Shown one piece after another: positions 40,707 through 50,153 of a DNA stretch of 64,000 nt. Source of the stretch: Terriglobia bacterium. Its GTDB lineage: Bacteria > Acidobacteriota > Terriglobia > UBA7540. Both the position numbers and the translations under genes were made by a program. A model generated the notes under the pieces. The model made no database searches. It worked only from the letters and a program-made list of their open reading frames with translations, and had not been told where the DNA came from. Where the stretch lies: the NCBI GenBank assembly GCA_035712365.1, contig DASTAW010000029.1:62001-126000 (forward strand), written 5' to 3'. How positions within the stretch are numbered: position 1 is the first letter of the stretch; each line of letters opens with the position of its first letter.

Positions 40707-42632
40707 TTGTGTGGCATTACTGGTTTTACCCGTAAGAGACTTGAAGCTGACAGCGGGCGTATCCGCGACGCAGTAGCTACGCTGATCCACAGAGGGCCTG
40801 ACCAACAGGGAGTCTATCAGTCCGAGCTTGCCGCGCTTGGCGCAACACGCCTTAAAATCATCGACCTTGACTCCGGCGACCAGCCTATCGTGGCAGAAGA
40901 CGGCGACACCGTCATCGCCTTTAATGGTGAAGTCTACAACCATGCTGAGCTCCGAAACGAGCTGGAGGGGCTGGGCCATCGCTTCAGGTCCCGTACAGAC
41001 ACCGAAACCGTCCTCGAGGCGTTCCGGGAGTGGGATACGGATTGCTTCTCCCGGCTCCGCGGGATGTTCGCTGTCGCACTGTGGACTGAATCGACCCGGA
41101 GACTTGTTCTGGCCCGCGACCGGCTTGGCATTAAACCACTCTACATTTACCGCCTGAACGAAGATGTTCTCTTTGGCTCTGAGCTGAAGGCCCTATTTGT
41201 CCATCCTGAAGTCGAGCGCCGGCTCAGCCTGGCGGGGCTCAACTGTTTTCTTTCGCTGAATTACGTGCCCTGCCCGCGGACGCTCGTGGAAGGAGTTGAA
41301 AAACTCCCCCCTGGACATCTGCTCGAATGGCGCGACGGCCAGATCAGCACACGATGCTTCTGGCGGCTTTCCTTTCAGGAACAGGCGCACTGGACTTTGG
41401 AAACCGCCAAAGAACAACTGGATTTTCTCCTGCGCGAGTCCATGCGCGAGCACATGATTTCCGATGTGCCGCTTGGCATCTGGCTGAGTGGCGGGATTGA
41501 TTCTTCCACGATCCTGCACTATGCGGCGGCGGCCACTCCCTCGAGATTGAAAACGTTCTCGATCACTTTTCGCGGCCGAAGCTTTGACGAAACGGGCTAT
41601 GTCCGGCAAGTCTCTGCGCATTACGGCACCGATCATCACGAATTTGATTTGAATCCTGAAACGGACCTCGCAAGCGCCATCGAAGATTTCGCATACTTCT
41701 CCGATGAGCCCAGCGCCGATTCCGGCGCGCTTCCGGTCTGGTGCCTGTCCAAAATGAGCCGCCAGCACGTGACCGTCGCCCTCAGCGGCGAAGGCGGCGA
41801 CGAACTTCTGGGTGGCTATCTGACGTACGTGGCGGACCGGTGGGCGGGCCTCGCGCGGCGGTTTCCGAGGCGCGTGCGCCAGGCCGCTTTGAAGCTCGCT
41901 CAATTGGTGCCCGTCTCCGACGAAAAAATCGGCCTCGAATACAAATTGAAACGTTTTCTGGAAGGGTCGCTTCTTCCGGCTGAAAGGGCCCATCTGCACT
42001 GGAACGGAACGTTCTCTGAAGCTGAGAAGAAATCATTCTTCGCCGGCGCCGACGATCAGTACCTCGACACAGTGTTAAGCCAGGTTCCCGCAGGATCCAG
42101 CAAGCCCGGTTGCCTGAATCGTTTGCTCTGGCTCGACCAGATCTGCTACCTGCCGGACGACATCCTCTATAAGACCGACCGAATGAGCATGGCGCATGCG
42201 CTGGAAGTCAGGCCGCCGTTCCTCGACCACCGGCTTGTGGAATTCTGCGCATCTCTTCCGGTCGAACTCAAGGTGCGTGGAAACCGGCGGAAATACCTGT
42301 TAGAGGAACTGATGAAAAGCAAGCTCCCGCCCGTTGTCCTGCGCCGGAAGAAGATTGGCCTGGATATTCCTACCCACGACTGGCTGCGCGGCCCGCTTCG
42401 GGAGCTGCTGAACGATACGCTCTCGGCCGGCGCCATCAAGCGGACAGGGCTGTTTAGCGCCGAGGTCGTCCAGGATTTCATCCGCCGGCATATGGAGCGG
42501 CGTGGAAATTTCGGGTTCCACCTTTGGGGCTTGATGATATTTTTCCTTTGGTTAAATAAATGGCAGATCCAGACAGCACCGGCATCCGAACCGCAACGGG
42601 AATCTCTCGAAAAGGCCGTTACCTTTACCTAA
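40707..42632 (+). CDS. asnB: Asparagine synthase (glutamine-hydrolysing), AsnB type
   Basis: The 641-residue amidotransferase starts at a TTG (40707), fixed because the next codon is the N-terminal nucleophile Cys of CGITGFTR. The glutaminase domain continues with IHRGPDQQG and FNGEVYNH. The synthase domain has the PP-loop LSGGIDSSTI near residue 257 and ALSGEGGDELLGGY. It transfers ammonia from glutamine to an acid group with ATP. Members next to glycosyltransferases often act in surface-polysaccharide synthesis rather than making asparagine. Its last 73 nt overlap the next gene in another frame. Confidence 0.9.
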   Translation: MCGITGFTRKRLEADSGRIRDAVATLIHRGPDQQGVYQSELAALGATRLKIIDLDSGDQPIVAEDGDTVIAFNGEVYNHAELRNELEGLGHRFRSRTDTETVLEAFREWDTDCFSRLRGMFAVALWTESTRRLVLARDRLGIKPLYIYRLNEDVLFGSELKALFVHPEVERRLSLAGLNCFLSLNYVPCPRTLVEGVEKLPPGHLLEWRDGQISTRCFWRLSFQEQAHWTLETAKEQLDFLLRESMREHMISDVPLGIWLSGGIDSSTILHYAAAATPSRLKTFSITFRGRSFDETGYVRQVSAHYGTDHHEFDLNPETDLASAIEDFAYFSDEPSADSGALPVWCLSKMSRQHVTVALSGEGGDELLGGYLTYVADRWAGLARRFPRRVRQAALKLAQLVPVSDEKIGLEYKLKRFLEGSLLPAERAHLHWNGTFSEAEKKSFFAGADDQYLDTVLSQVPAGSSKPGCLNRLLWLDQICYLPDDILYKTDRMSMAHALEVRPPFLDHRLVEFCASLPVELKVRGNRRKYLLEELMKSKLPPVVLRRKKIGLDIPTHDWLRGPLRELLNDTLSAGAIKRTGLFSAEVVQDFIRRHMERRGNFGFHLWGLMIFFLWLNKWQIQTAPASEPQRESLEKAVTFT

Positions 42633-44389
42633 TCGTCCTTCTTTTTGCCTCAGTCATTTTTCTGGGATCCGTAATTTCACCACCTTCCCTGATGGACGAT
42701 GTCGATGCGGTGCAGGCTCAAATTGCCCGCAATATGCTGGAATCAGGCGATTGGGTGACTGCGCGCCTGGATGGCGTTGCATACCTCGAGAAGGCGCCCT
42801 TGGTCTATTGGACCATGGCGTCCTCTTATGCTGTTTTTGGGGTGCACGACTGGGCTGCCCGTATCCCCATCGCGCTCGCGGCGATCGCACTTTGCCTTCT
42901 GACCGCCTGGTTTGGCGTCTGGGCTTTTGGGTGCCGAGCGGGGTTCTACGCAGGCTTATGCCTGGCCACGTGCGTGGGCCTCTATCTCTTTACCAGAATT
43001 CTCATCCCCGATGTCATGCTGACAGCCACTATCGGGCTGGCACTACTGGCGTTTCTGCGCGCCCTTGACGATGATGAGCCCCATCCGCGCCTTTGGGCAT
43101 TCATTCTGGCTGCAAGCATGGGCGTGGGCCTGCTGCTGAAGAGTCTGATCGGCGTTGTCTTCCCGTGCGGCGCGGCCCTCGTGTACCTTCTGGTGACGCG
43201 CCAACTGTTGCTGAAACGGACCTGGCAGAGGCTCCATCCCTGGAGCGGAGCGGCGGTGGTCCTTCTGATTGCCGCCCCCTGGCACATACTCGCTACGCTT
43301 CGGAACCCGCCGTACTTTGCTTTCACGCTTCACAGCGGCCCGGGAGAGTATCACGGCTTCCTTTGGTTTTACTTTATCAACGAACAACTACTGCGCTTTC
43401 TGAATTTGCGCTTTCCGCGTGACTACAACACCGTGCCCCGGCTCTATTTCTGGCTGCTCAACCTTGTCTGGCTTTTTCCGTGGACCGTTTACCTTCCGGC
43501 CACGGCGCGCCTTTCCTTCAAACCCACGGATCGCCCAGGACGGGCCCGCCTGCTGGCCCTGTGTTGGGCTGGATTCGTTCTTGTCTTTTTCACGTTTTCA
43601 ACCACGCAGGAATACTACTCGATGCCCTGCTACCCCGCTCTTGCATTGCTATTGGGTTCCGCCATGGCAACGGACGGCAAGAGCCGGTGGCTGCGTTACG
43701 GGACGAAGTTTTTGGCTGTTCTCACCGGACTCTGTGCGGTTGCCGCAGCAGCGGTCCTCGTAGCAGTTCGAGGTGTCCCGACACCGGGCGATATCTCCTC
43801 GGCCCTGACCAGCCACCCTGCCGCCTACACTCTTGCGCTGGGCCATCTGGAGGACCTTACCCTGCGGTCGTTCGCGTATTTGCGTATGCCTCTGGGACTT
43901 GCAGCAGTTGCCTTCCTTCTTGGCGCCATTGGAGCCTGGTTTCTGAAAACGAAACGGGCCTTTCTCGCCATTGCATTGATGATGGTCCTCTTCATTCATG
44001 CGGCTAGAATGGCAATGGCAGTTTTCGATCCTTACATGTCTTCTCACCCAGTTGCTGAGGCGCTCAAGCGATCCCCAGCGGGGAAATTGATCGTAGACGA
44101 CCAGTACTATGCCTTTTCAGCAATTTTCTTTTACACCAACCGCCGAGCATTGCTGCTCAACGGCAGAGTGACAAACCTCGAGTACGGTTCCTACGCCCCA
44201 GGGGCTCCAAATGTGTTCATAAATGACACAGATTTTAGGAGACTATGGCTTTTGGATCAACGATACTACCTTGTGGCATACGATTCGGCACTGCCTCGCT
44301 TCCGGAACCTCGTGGGATCTGGCAATCTCCACATGATTATACAAAGCGGTGGGCAGGTGCTCCTGACCAATGAACCCCCTGGAAACTGA
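42560..44389 (+). CDS. ArnT-like glycosyltransferase (GT39/GT83 family)
   Basis: The 609-residue membrane protein has an N-terminal helix (YLYLIVLLFASVIFLGSVI), then the acidic loop SPPSLMDDVDAVQAQIARNM with the metal-binding Asp typical of GT-C enzymes, LEKAPLVYW, and ten or more further helices. ArnT-type enzymes transfer a sugar from undecaprenyl phosphate to lipid A or another acceptor. The ATG at 42560 lies inside asnB with 73 nt overlap; a later start would lose the first helix. No good ribosome binding site is seen, so translation coupling is likely. Confidence 0.85.
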   Translation: MADPDSTGIRTATGISRKGRYLYLIVLLFASVIFLGSVISPPSLMDDVDAVQAQIARNMLESGDWVTARLDGVAYLEKAPLVYWTMASSYAVFGVHDWAARIPIALAAIALCLLTAWFGVWAFGCRAGFYAGLCLATCVGLYLFTRILIPDVMLTATIGLALLAFLRALDDDEPHPRLWAFILAASMGVGLLLKSLIGVVFPCGAALVYLLVTRQLLLKRTWQRLHPWSGAAVVLLIAAPWHILATLRNPPYFAFTLHSGPGEYHGFLWFYFINEQLLRFLNLRFPRDYNTVPRLYFWLLNLVWLFPWTVYLPATARLSFKPTDRPGRARLLALCWAGFVLVFFTFSTTQEYYSMPCYPALALLLGSAMATDGKSRWLRYGTKFLAVLTGLCAVAAAAVLVAVRGVPTPGDISSALTSHPAAYTLALGHLEDLTLRSFAYLRMPLGLAAVAFLLGAIGAWFLKTKRAFLAIALMMVLFIHAARMAMAVFDPYMSSHPVAEALKRSPAGKLIVDDQYYAFSAIFFYTNRRALLLNGRVTNLEYGSYAPGAPNVFINDTDFRRLWLLDQRYYLVAYDSALPRFRNLVGSGNLHMIIQSGGQVLLTNEPPGN

Positions 44390-44695
44390 TTGATCTGTAA
44401 GCGCCAGTTGCTAATGCATTTTATGGGTCAGGTCAGCCCTTAGGCGCCTTGTGGCCTGGAGCGCAGCCGAACCATGGCCAGGAGGGCTTGTGGTTCCCCT
44501 GGCATGGCCATCGTTATATGCGTAATCAAGCTGCGTAAGTGCTTCATCAGGTGTTAGTTACCTGCTTTGGATCGTCTTTTTGGGCCGCCTCGTTTACTAT
44601 GAGTGGAGAGCCAAATCGTTGATGGTCGGGGGTTTATCAGGTAATTGCCACAACAACAGGGTCAATCGGCAGCGGATATGAGCGGGAACTGATCA
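44390..44695. other. Intergenic, imperfect inverted repeat only
   Basis: CCATGGCCAGG near 44470 and CCTGGCATGG near 44500 form an imperfect hairpin with one bulge, possibly ending the asnB-glycosyltransferase transcript. No gene is seen. The start of the next gene is itself uncertain, so the gap may be larger. Confidence 0.35.
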
Positions 44696-45895
44696 GTGCG
44701 TTGCGACTACTATTATGGCGAGATGATTTATTCCTACGATCTATCGCCTACTCAACCTTACCTGTTCGAACGGGGCGAAACTGCGGCAGCGGTTGATACG
44801 TCCTTATCAGAGTTGCGGACTTTGTGCCGGCAAGCTTTAAGATCAGTTTTGAGCACAGTGTTACAACCCATGTTCAAGCAAAAACTCAAACTGCTCATGC
44901 TGCTGATTTGCCTGGTATTGTTTGCGCTTCTGGTTGCTGAAACCGGGCCCGCCGTGATTGCCTCTCGCGTATACGACGTTGGCCTGGGCTTCCTTCTGCT
45001 GATTGTTATTTCGGGTGTCAGGCATCTTTTGCGGACCTTGGCCTGGTACTTCGCAATCGAACACCAGGCTCGGCGAGTACGTTTCCGGGACCTTTTTGGG
45101 ATGCGTATCGCAGGCGAGGCGATTACGGACCTGACCATCCTGGGGCCGCTGCTTGGTGAAACGGTAAAAGGTGTCGCCCTCTCAAGACAAGTCACCGCCG
45201 AGCACAGCGCATCCTCAATTGTTGTTGAGAACCTTGCTTACAGCTTCGCCGTAGGGCTGTTTGTAGTAAGCGGCCTTTTACTGTTCATCACGGAGTTTCC
45301 CCTCCATTCTTCGATTCGAGCAGTCATCCTGACAGCCCTTGTGGGCCTGCTCCTTGCAGGCTCCCTGGTTGTACTCATTGTCAAGAAGCGATATCGCCTG
45401 GTCAGCAGGTCGCTCGACGGGCTGAACAAGCTGAACTGGCGCTGGGTGGGCCGTCTCCAGGATCGACGGGAGAAGGTGGCCCGGTTTGAAGAGAACGTCT
45501 ACAATTTCTGGCACGCCCATAGAGCTTCTGTGGCACTGATGCTGATGCTGGAGATTCTTTCCATCTGCGCCGGGGTGATCGAGGCATGGATCATTCTGGG
45601 CCTTACGGTGCATCGCACATCGTTGTTCGCCGCCTTCATGGTTGAGACCGTCAACCGTGTTGTGAATCTGTTCTTCGCATTCGTCCCCTTGCGGATTGGC
45701 GTAGACGAAGGTGGTGCAGCATTAGTGCTCAGAACGGTGGGGTTCGGCGCGGTCGAAGGAGTATCGCTGGCGATCATCCGGAAGATCCGCACTCTATTCT
45801 GGGTCGCTATTGGACTCGTGCTGGTGAGCCACTATTCAATGGCACTGAAGAAAGAGCCACAGAAAAGCTCCTCCGTTATGACGGCGTCTAAATGA
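44696..45895 (+). CDS. Lysylphosphatidylglycerol synthase TM-region/UPF0104 family membrane protein
   Basis: The product has six to eight hydrophobic helices (LKLLMLLICLVLFALLVAET, GFLLLIVISGVRHLLRTLAW) and the family region MRIAGEAITDLTILGPLLGE. Proteins of this group flip or pass lipids; HpnL, a hopanoid-locus member, has the same fold. The frame opens with GTG at 44696; a start at ATG 44870 directly before the first helix is at least as likely, since the preceding 58 residues have no family match. The stop overlaps the next start as ATGA. Confidence 0.78.
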   Translation: MRCDYYYGEMIYSYDLSPTQPYLFERGETAAAVDTSLSELRTLCRQALRSVLSTVLQPMFKQKLKLLMLLICLVLFALLVAETGPAVIASRVYDVGLGFLLLIVISGVRHLLRTLAWYFAIEHQARRVRFRDLFGMRIAGEAITDLTILGPLLGETVKGVALSRQVTAEHSASSIVVENLAYSFAVGLFVVSGLLLFITEFPLHSSIRAVILTALVGLLLAGSLVVLIVKKRYRLVSRSLDGLNKLNWRWVGRLQDRREKVARFEENVYNFWHAHRASVALMLMLEILSICAGVIEAWIILGLTVHRTSLFAAFMVETVNRVVNLFFAFVPLRIGVDEGGAALVLRTVGFGAVEGVSLAIIRKIRTLFWVAIGLVLVSHYSMALKKEPQKSSSVMTASK

Positions 45896-46830
45896 AGAAG
45901 CTGATCGTGAACGCGGACGATTTTGGCCTTACGGAGGGCATCAACCGGGCAATACTGGACGGCCACAACAATGGCATCATCACCAGCACGACGCTGATGG
46001 CCAACGGCATGGCGTTCGATTCCGCCGTGGCAGCGCGTTCAACTGCACCAGCCCTGGGCATCGGCGTCCACCTGAATCTGACGCAAGGCCGCCCGGTCTC
46101 CCTGCCTTCCAGGGTTCCTTCGATTGTCACTTCCGAGAGTTCCTTTTATCCCAGCCCGGGCGTCCTGATACGACAAATTCTGAGGCGCCGTGTCAGGCTT
46201 GCCGATATAGAAACAGAGCTGCGAAGCCAGATTGACAAGGTTGCCTCGGCCGGGATCCGCATCACTCACCTGGATAGCCACAAACACGTCCACTTGGGCC
46301 CTCCCGTCTTCAGCATCGTGGTAAAGCTCGCGCGGGAGTATGGGATCGGCTGCATCCGCTGCCCCATTGAGCCAGCTTGGAGCGCACTGGGCCCCCTGCT
46401 CCGCCGGCGTCGTGGGTGGATGCGCATGACCAGGCAATACGTTCTGGGCCGGGCACTCTCCACGCTCGCTGCGTTCCAGACGAAAAAGATAAGAGGAGCG
46501 GGGCTGCATCGGACGGAACGTTTCTATGGCCTCAGCCAGACAGGCTTCCTGAACACCAACACACTGGGCACACTTCTCCGGGGGCTGCCGAGGGGAACTA
46601 GTGAATTGATGTGCCATCCGGGCTACTTGGACGAGGCACTCCTGAAAACGCGCACCCGGCTCCGCGCCGAGAGGGAAACGGAGCTTGCAGCCCTCACCAG
46701 CCAGCACATCCGCGGCCTTGTGGCTGAGATGGGAATTGAGTTGATTTCCTACGACAAGCTGCTTCCGGCCGTGGACCCGGCGACCCGGAAATGCAACGAA
46801 CGGCTGCGCGAAAGCATCCCAAGGGGTTAA
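45892..46830 (+). CDS. hpnK: YdjC/HpnK family carbohydrate deacetylase
   Basis: The 312-residue protein begins KLIVNADDFGLTEGINRAIL and contains THLDSHKHVHLGP, the metal site of the ChbG/YdjC/HpnK family, which removes acetyl groups from N-acetyl-sugars. HpnK is the hopanoid-locus version. The start ATG overlaps the stop of the upstream membrane protein (ATGA), and a GT2 enzyme follows 45 bp later, so a single operon is likely. The deacetylase could act on a lipid-linked GlcNAc made by that GT2. The hpnK name is by family and context, not proof of a hopanoid role. Confidence 0.82.
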   Translation: MKKLIVNADDFGLTEGINRAILDGHNNGIITSTTLMANGMAFDSAVAARSTAPALGIGVHLNLTQGRPVSLPSRVPSIVTSESSFYPSPGVLIRQILRRRVRLADIETELRSQIDKVASAGIRITHLDSHKHVHLGPPVFSIVVKLAREYGIGCIRCPIEPAWSALGPLLRRRRGWMRMTRQYVLGRALSTLAAFQTKKIRGAGLHRTERFYGLSQTGFLNTNTLGTLLRGLPRGTSELMCHPGYLDEALLKTRTRLRAERETELAALTSQHIRGLVAEMGIELISYDKLLPAVDPATRKCNERLRESIPRG

Positions 46831-46874
46831 CATAGTGGTTTTAGTCCTGCGCACAGCCGTGGAGGAGGGTCTTG

Positions 46875-47894
46875 ATGGAGAAACAGAGAACGGCACGATA
46901 TTCAGTCGTGATTCCACTGTTTAACGAAGAAGAAAACCTTCGGCTGCTCTATATGAAGGTAGTGGAAATCATGGATGCGGTGGGAGACACTTACCAGGTC
47001 GTCTTCGTAGATGATGGCAGTTCCGATAAGACCTGCGATTTGCTCCGCGAGATCTGCGCCAACGACAGGCGCGTGACCGCTGTCCGCCTTCGCAGAAACT
47101 TCGGCCAGACCACGGCATTACAGGCGGGATTTGATTATGCTGAAGGCGAAGTGATCATTTCGCTCGATGGCGACCTGCAGCACGACCCGGCAGAAATTCC
47201 GCAATTTATCTCCAAGATCAACGAGGGCTACGACCTGGTGAGCGGATGGCGAGTGAAGAGGATGGACACCTGGCTGACTCGGCGCCTTCCCAGCCGAATT
47301 GCAAATTGGCTGATGGCCAGGTTGTCTGGAGTGGACATCCACGACTTCGGCACCACGTTCAAGGCCTACCGGCGCGAGATACTTCAGCACATGCGGCTTT
47401 ATGGCGACCATCACCGGTTTATACCGGCGCTGGCCAGCTCTTTTGGCGCCCGGATCGCTGAAATTCCGATCAAAAATATCCCGCGAACGAACGGGAAATC
47501 GAACTATGGGATCTCGCGGACGATCCGGGTGATCATCGACCTGATCAGCATCAAGTTTCTTCTGGAATATTCCACGCGACCGCTGCAGTTCTTTGGGTTG
47601 GTTGGCTTCGCAAGCACCGGGCTGGGGACCCTGATCGGATTTTTCCTGGCCTTCAAGAAAGTCTTTCTCGGCCAGTCGGTTATGCTGCAGCACGGGCCAT
47701 TGCTGTTCCTGGCGGTCTTGCTGATTCTGAGTGGCATCCAGCTCCTTTCGGTAGGGCTGGTTGGCGAGATGGTTACGCGAACATATTTTGAATCGCAACA
47801 GAAAGCCACTTATGCGGTCCAGGAAATCATTTCCCGTGGAGGGCACGAACAGAAAAACGAGGGCGCGAGGATTGGGGTGGGTTCGTATGGATAA
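46875..47894 (+). CDS. GT2 glycosyltransferase, polyprenyl-phosphate (ArnC/GtrB-like)
   Basis: The 339-residue protein starts at the ATG at 46875 behind GGAGGAGG. The GT-A domain has SVVIPLFNEEENLRLLY, VVFVDDGSSDKT, and ISLDGDLQHDP with the DxD-type metal site, then GTTFKAYRREIL. Two C-terminal helices (FFGLVGFASTGLGTLIGFFL and LLFLAVLLILSGIQLLSVGL) anchor it. This is the layout of enzymes that load a sugar onto undecaprenyl phosphate (ArnC, GtrB, DPM). With an ArnT-like transferase and a deacetylase nearby, it suggests lipid-linked amino-sugar decoration. Confidence 0.88.
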   Translation: MEKQRTARYSVVIPLFNEEENLRLLYMKVVEIMDAVGDTYQVVFVDDGSSDKTCDLLREICANDRRVTAVRLRRNFGQTTALQAGFDYAEGEVIISLDGDLQHDPAEIPQFISKINEGYDLVSGWRVKRMDTWLTRRLPSRIANWLMARLSGVDIHDFGTTFKAYRREILQHMRLYGDHHRFIPALASSFGARIAEIPIKNIPRTNGKSNYGISRTIRVIIDLISIKFLLEYSTRPLQFFGLVGFASTGLGTLIGFFLAFKKVFLGQSVMLQHGPLLFLAVLLILSGIQLLSVGLVGEMVTRTYFESQQKATYAVQEIISRGGHEQKNEGARIGVGSYG

Positions 47895-47917
47895 AAGGTG
47901 GCGCAGACCTGTTGTTG

Positions 47918-48781
47918 CTAAGGCCGATAGCCGCGTCGTCCGCAGAAGACGGAAAGGGCAATCCAGAACTTCAGCGGCCGTGGCAGCCGCACTCGTTTTC
48001 CAAAAACGTTATAATTTCTGGCCTTGATGCGGGTGAGTATTCGCCAATAGACAGCTCCCATGATTTCCGCAATTACCATTGACCGGCGGTCCTCGGGGGC
48101 CAGAGTTTGCCGCGCCAGGGAAAAATAGCGGCGCGCTCGTTCGGCTTCGAACTCCATCAGTTCGGTAAATCTGCCGCCGGGTTTGCCATCCAGAAAGGAC
48201 CGGGGAGGCACTCCAAAGCGTTCGAGATCTGCTTCAGGAAGATAGACACGTTGACGCCGCGCGTCGCTTTGAAGATCGCGCAGAATGTTAACAAGCTGGA
48301 GCGCCATTCCCAGGTTTGCAGCATACTTACGGGTTAGAAGGTTCCTGTAGCCGAAAATCTCGATGGAGATGAGGCCGATCGTGGAGGCCACGCGATAGCA
48401 ATAGAGTGAAAGCTCCTCGAAGGTGCGGTAGCGCTGCGGGCTGAGGTCCATCTCAATCCCACGCAGCAGTTCCTCGAAATGTTCCCGGGGAATCTGGAAT
48501 CGATTGACGGCACGGGCAAGCGCAGCAAGTTCGGGGCCAAGCTCATTGCCGGGAAGACCGCCGGCCCCGTAGCAGCGATCCAGGTCCTGCCGGCAGAGTT
48601 CAAGCTGTCGGCGGGCTTCTTCTACAGGAAGGTTGCTGTCGGACACATCGTCGCTGCGCCGGGCGAAGGCGTAGACAGCCTCAATCGCCGCCCGCTTCTC
48701 TGGCGGCAGGAAAACAAAAGAATAGTAAAAGTTCGTGATGCGGGCATTTGTAAAGTGTTGCGAGGTTTGGCGAGGGCTCAT
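47918..48781 (-). CDS. hpnD: Squalene/phytoene synthase family (HpnD-like)
   Basis: The 287-residue protein has TNFYYSFVFLPPEKRAAIEA, the first Asp-rich motif AFARRSDDVSD, YCYRVASTIGLI and the second motif LQLVNILRDLQSDARRQRVYLP. These are the head-to-head prenyl condensation sites of trans-isoprenyl synthases. HpnD makes presqualene diphosphate in hopanoid-forming bacteria; phytoene synthase is the main alternative. The convergent hpnK-like and GT2 genes support a hopanoid link, but HpnC, HpnE and squalene-hopene cyclase are not in the window. Confidence 0.82.
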   Translation of the reverse strand: MSPRQTSQHFTNARITNFYYSFVFLPPEKRAAIEAVYAFARRSDDVSDSNLPVEEARRQLELCRQDLDRCYGAGGLPGNELGPELAALARAVNRFQIPREHFEELLRGIEMDLSPQRYRTFEELSLYCYRVASTIGLISIEIFGYRNLLTRKYAANLGMALQLVNILRDLQSDARRQRVYLPEADLERFGVPPRSFLDGKPGGRFTELMEFEAERARRYFSLARQTLAPEDRRSMVIAEIMGAVYWRILTRIKARNYNVFGKRVRLPRPLKFWIALSVFCGRRGYRP

Positions 48782-48985
48782 AAGAATTCAAGTTGAACAC
48801 GGCTGGGGATCATCCGTTACGGAGCACCCGGGAACACTGCGTCGAATCTGGACTGACCCATCCATTCTATTTCTTTTTCGATGCTGGAGATTAGTCCAAC
48901 ATTAGAATTTATGTAAAGTGTTTCGCAAAACAACGGTAAAGACTATTCACATTCGAATCTTGCCTAAACGATTGGAGTTGAAACA

Positions 48986-49927
48986 ATGTCCACGTATCTG
49001 GTTACCGGCGGAGCAGGCTTTATAGGCTCGAACGTTATCGGTGAGCTTGTGCGGCGCGGTGAGACAGTCCGCGTCCTGGATAATCTGGCCACCGGCCACA
49101 TCGAAAACCTCGCGTCGGTCAGGGAAAAGATCGAGTGGCACCAGGCGGACATCCGGAACCTTGAAAGCATTCGCCCTGATTTCGAGGGTGTGGACTACAT
49201 CATCCATCTGGCGGCCATTCCCTCGGTGCCGCGCTCGGTTGAGGACCCGCTGACGTCCAACGCTGTCAACATTGACGGCACCCTGAATGTCCTGCTGGCA
49301 GCGCGCGACGCCGGGGCAAAGAGGGTGGTGTTTTCGGCATCGTCCGCCGCATACGGCGACCATCCTGCGCTGCCCCGCGTGGAGTCGCAGGAACCTCGCC
49401 CGCTTTCACCCTACGCACTGACCAAACTAGCGGGCGAGTATTACTGCAAAATCTTTGCGCAGGTCTATGGCCTCGAGACCGTGTCGCTTCGCTACTTCAA
49501 TATCTTCGGCCCTCACCAGAGCCCGGACTCGGCTTACTCCGGAGTGCTGTCACTGTTCATCGCCGCCTACGTGAACGGGAACACTCCCACCATTCTGGGA
49601 GACGGCGAGCAGTCCCGCGACTTCACCTACATTGCCAACGCTGTTGACGCCACGCTGCGCGCCTGTACGGCCCCCAAGGCGTCCGGCCAGGTGATCAACG
49701 TAGGGACCGGGGAGCGCCACACGCTGAATGAAACCATCAAAATCCTGAACAGGATTTTCGATCGCCAGGTCACGCCGCACTATGGCCCGGTGCGCGCGGG
49801 AGATGTTCAGCATTCGCATGCTGATATTTCTTTGGCGCGCCAACTGCTGAGCTACGAGCCAGGCGTGCGGTTTGAGGAAGGGCTGCGTAAAACCGTAGAC
49901 TGGTTCCGTTCAAGCCGCTCTTCGTGA
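48986..49927 (+). CDS. NAD-dependent sugar epimerase/dehydratase
   Basis: The 313-residue short-chain (extended) dehydrogenase starts with YLVTGGAGFIGSNV (NAD-binding GxxGxxG), has FSASSAAYGDHP and SPYALTKLAGEYYC with the catalytic Ser/Tyr/Lys set, and RYFNIFGPHQSPDSAYSGV for the nucleotide-sugar end. It resembles UDP-glucose/UDP-GlcNAc 4-epimerases. It would supply an epimerised NDP-sugar for the glycosyltransferases in this region. A divergent promoter region of about 200 bp separates it from the hpnD-like gene. Confidence 0.9.
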   Translation: MSTYLVTGGAGFIGSNVIGELVRRGETVRVLDNLATGHIENLASVREKIEWHQADIRNLESIRPDFEGVDYIIHLAAIPSVPRSVEDPLTSNAVNIDGTLNVLLAARDAGAKRVVFSASSAAYGDHPALPRVESQEPRPLSPYALTKLAGEYYCKIFAQVYGLETVSLRYFNIFGPHQSPDSAYSGVLSLFIAAYVNGNTPTILGDGEQSRDFTYIANAVDATLRACTAPKASGQVINVGTGERHTLNETIKILNRIFDRQVTPHYGPVRAGDVQHSHADISLARQLLSYEPGVRFEEGLRKTVDWFRSSRSS

Positions 49928-50153
49928 AACCGGAGTTGAAGACGCCTCACAAGTCGCTCGCCGCGATCGTCCCTCCGCCAGCCGAGCTGACGGCTCTCTG
50001 TTCCCGCCACTCCCGGTTAAACCCGAGCAGGAAAATCGCCGATTACCAGAACGGCAGCCTGTCAGCCAGAATCTTCTGGCGGCGCGGCCGTGCCGCGTTC
50101 CAGCAGGCGCAGAGCTAATTTCGTCCGGCGGGACAGCACGGCGGGGAGAAGTC

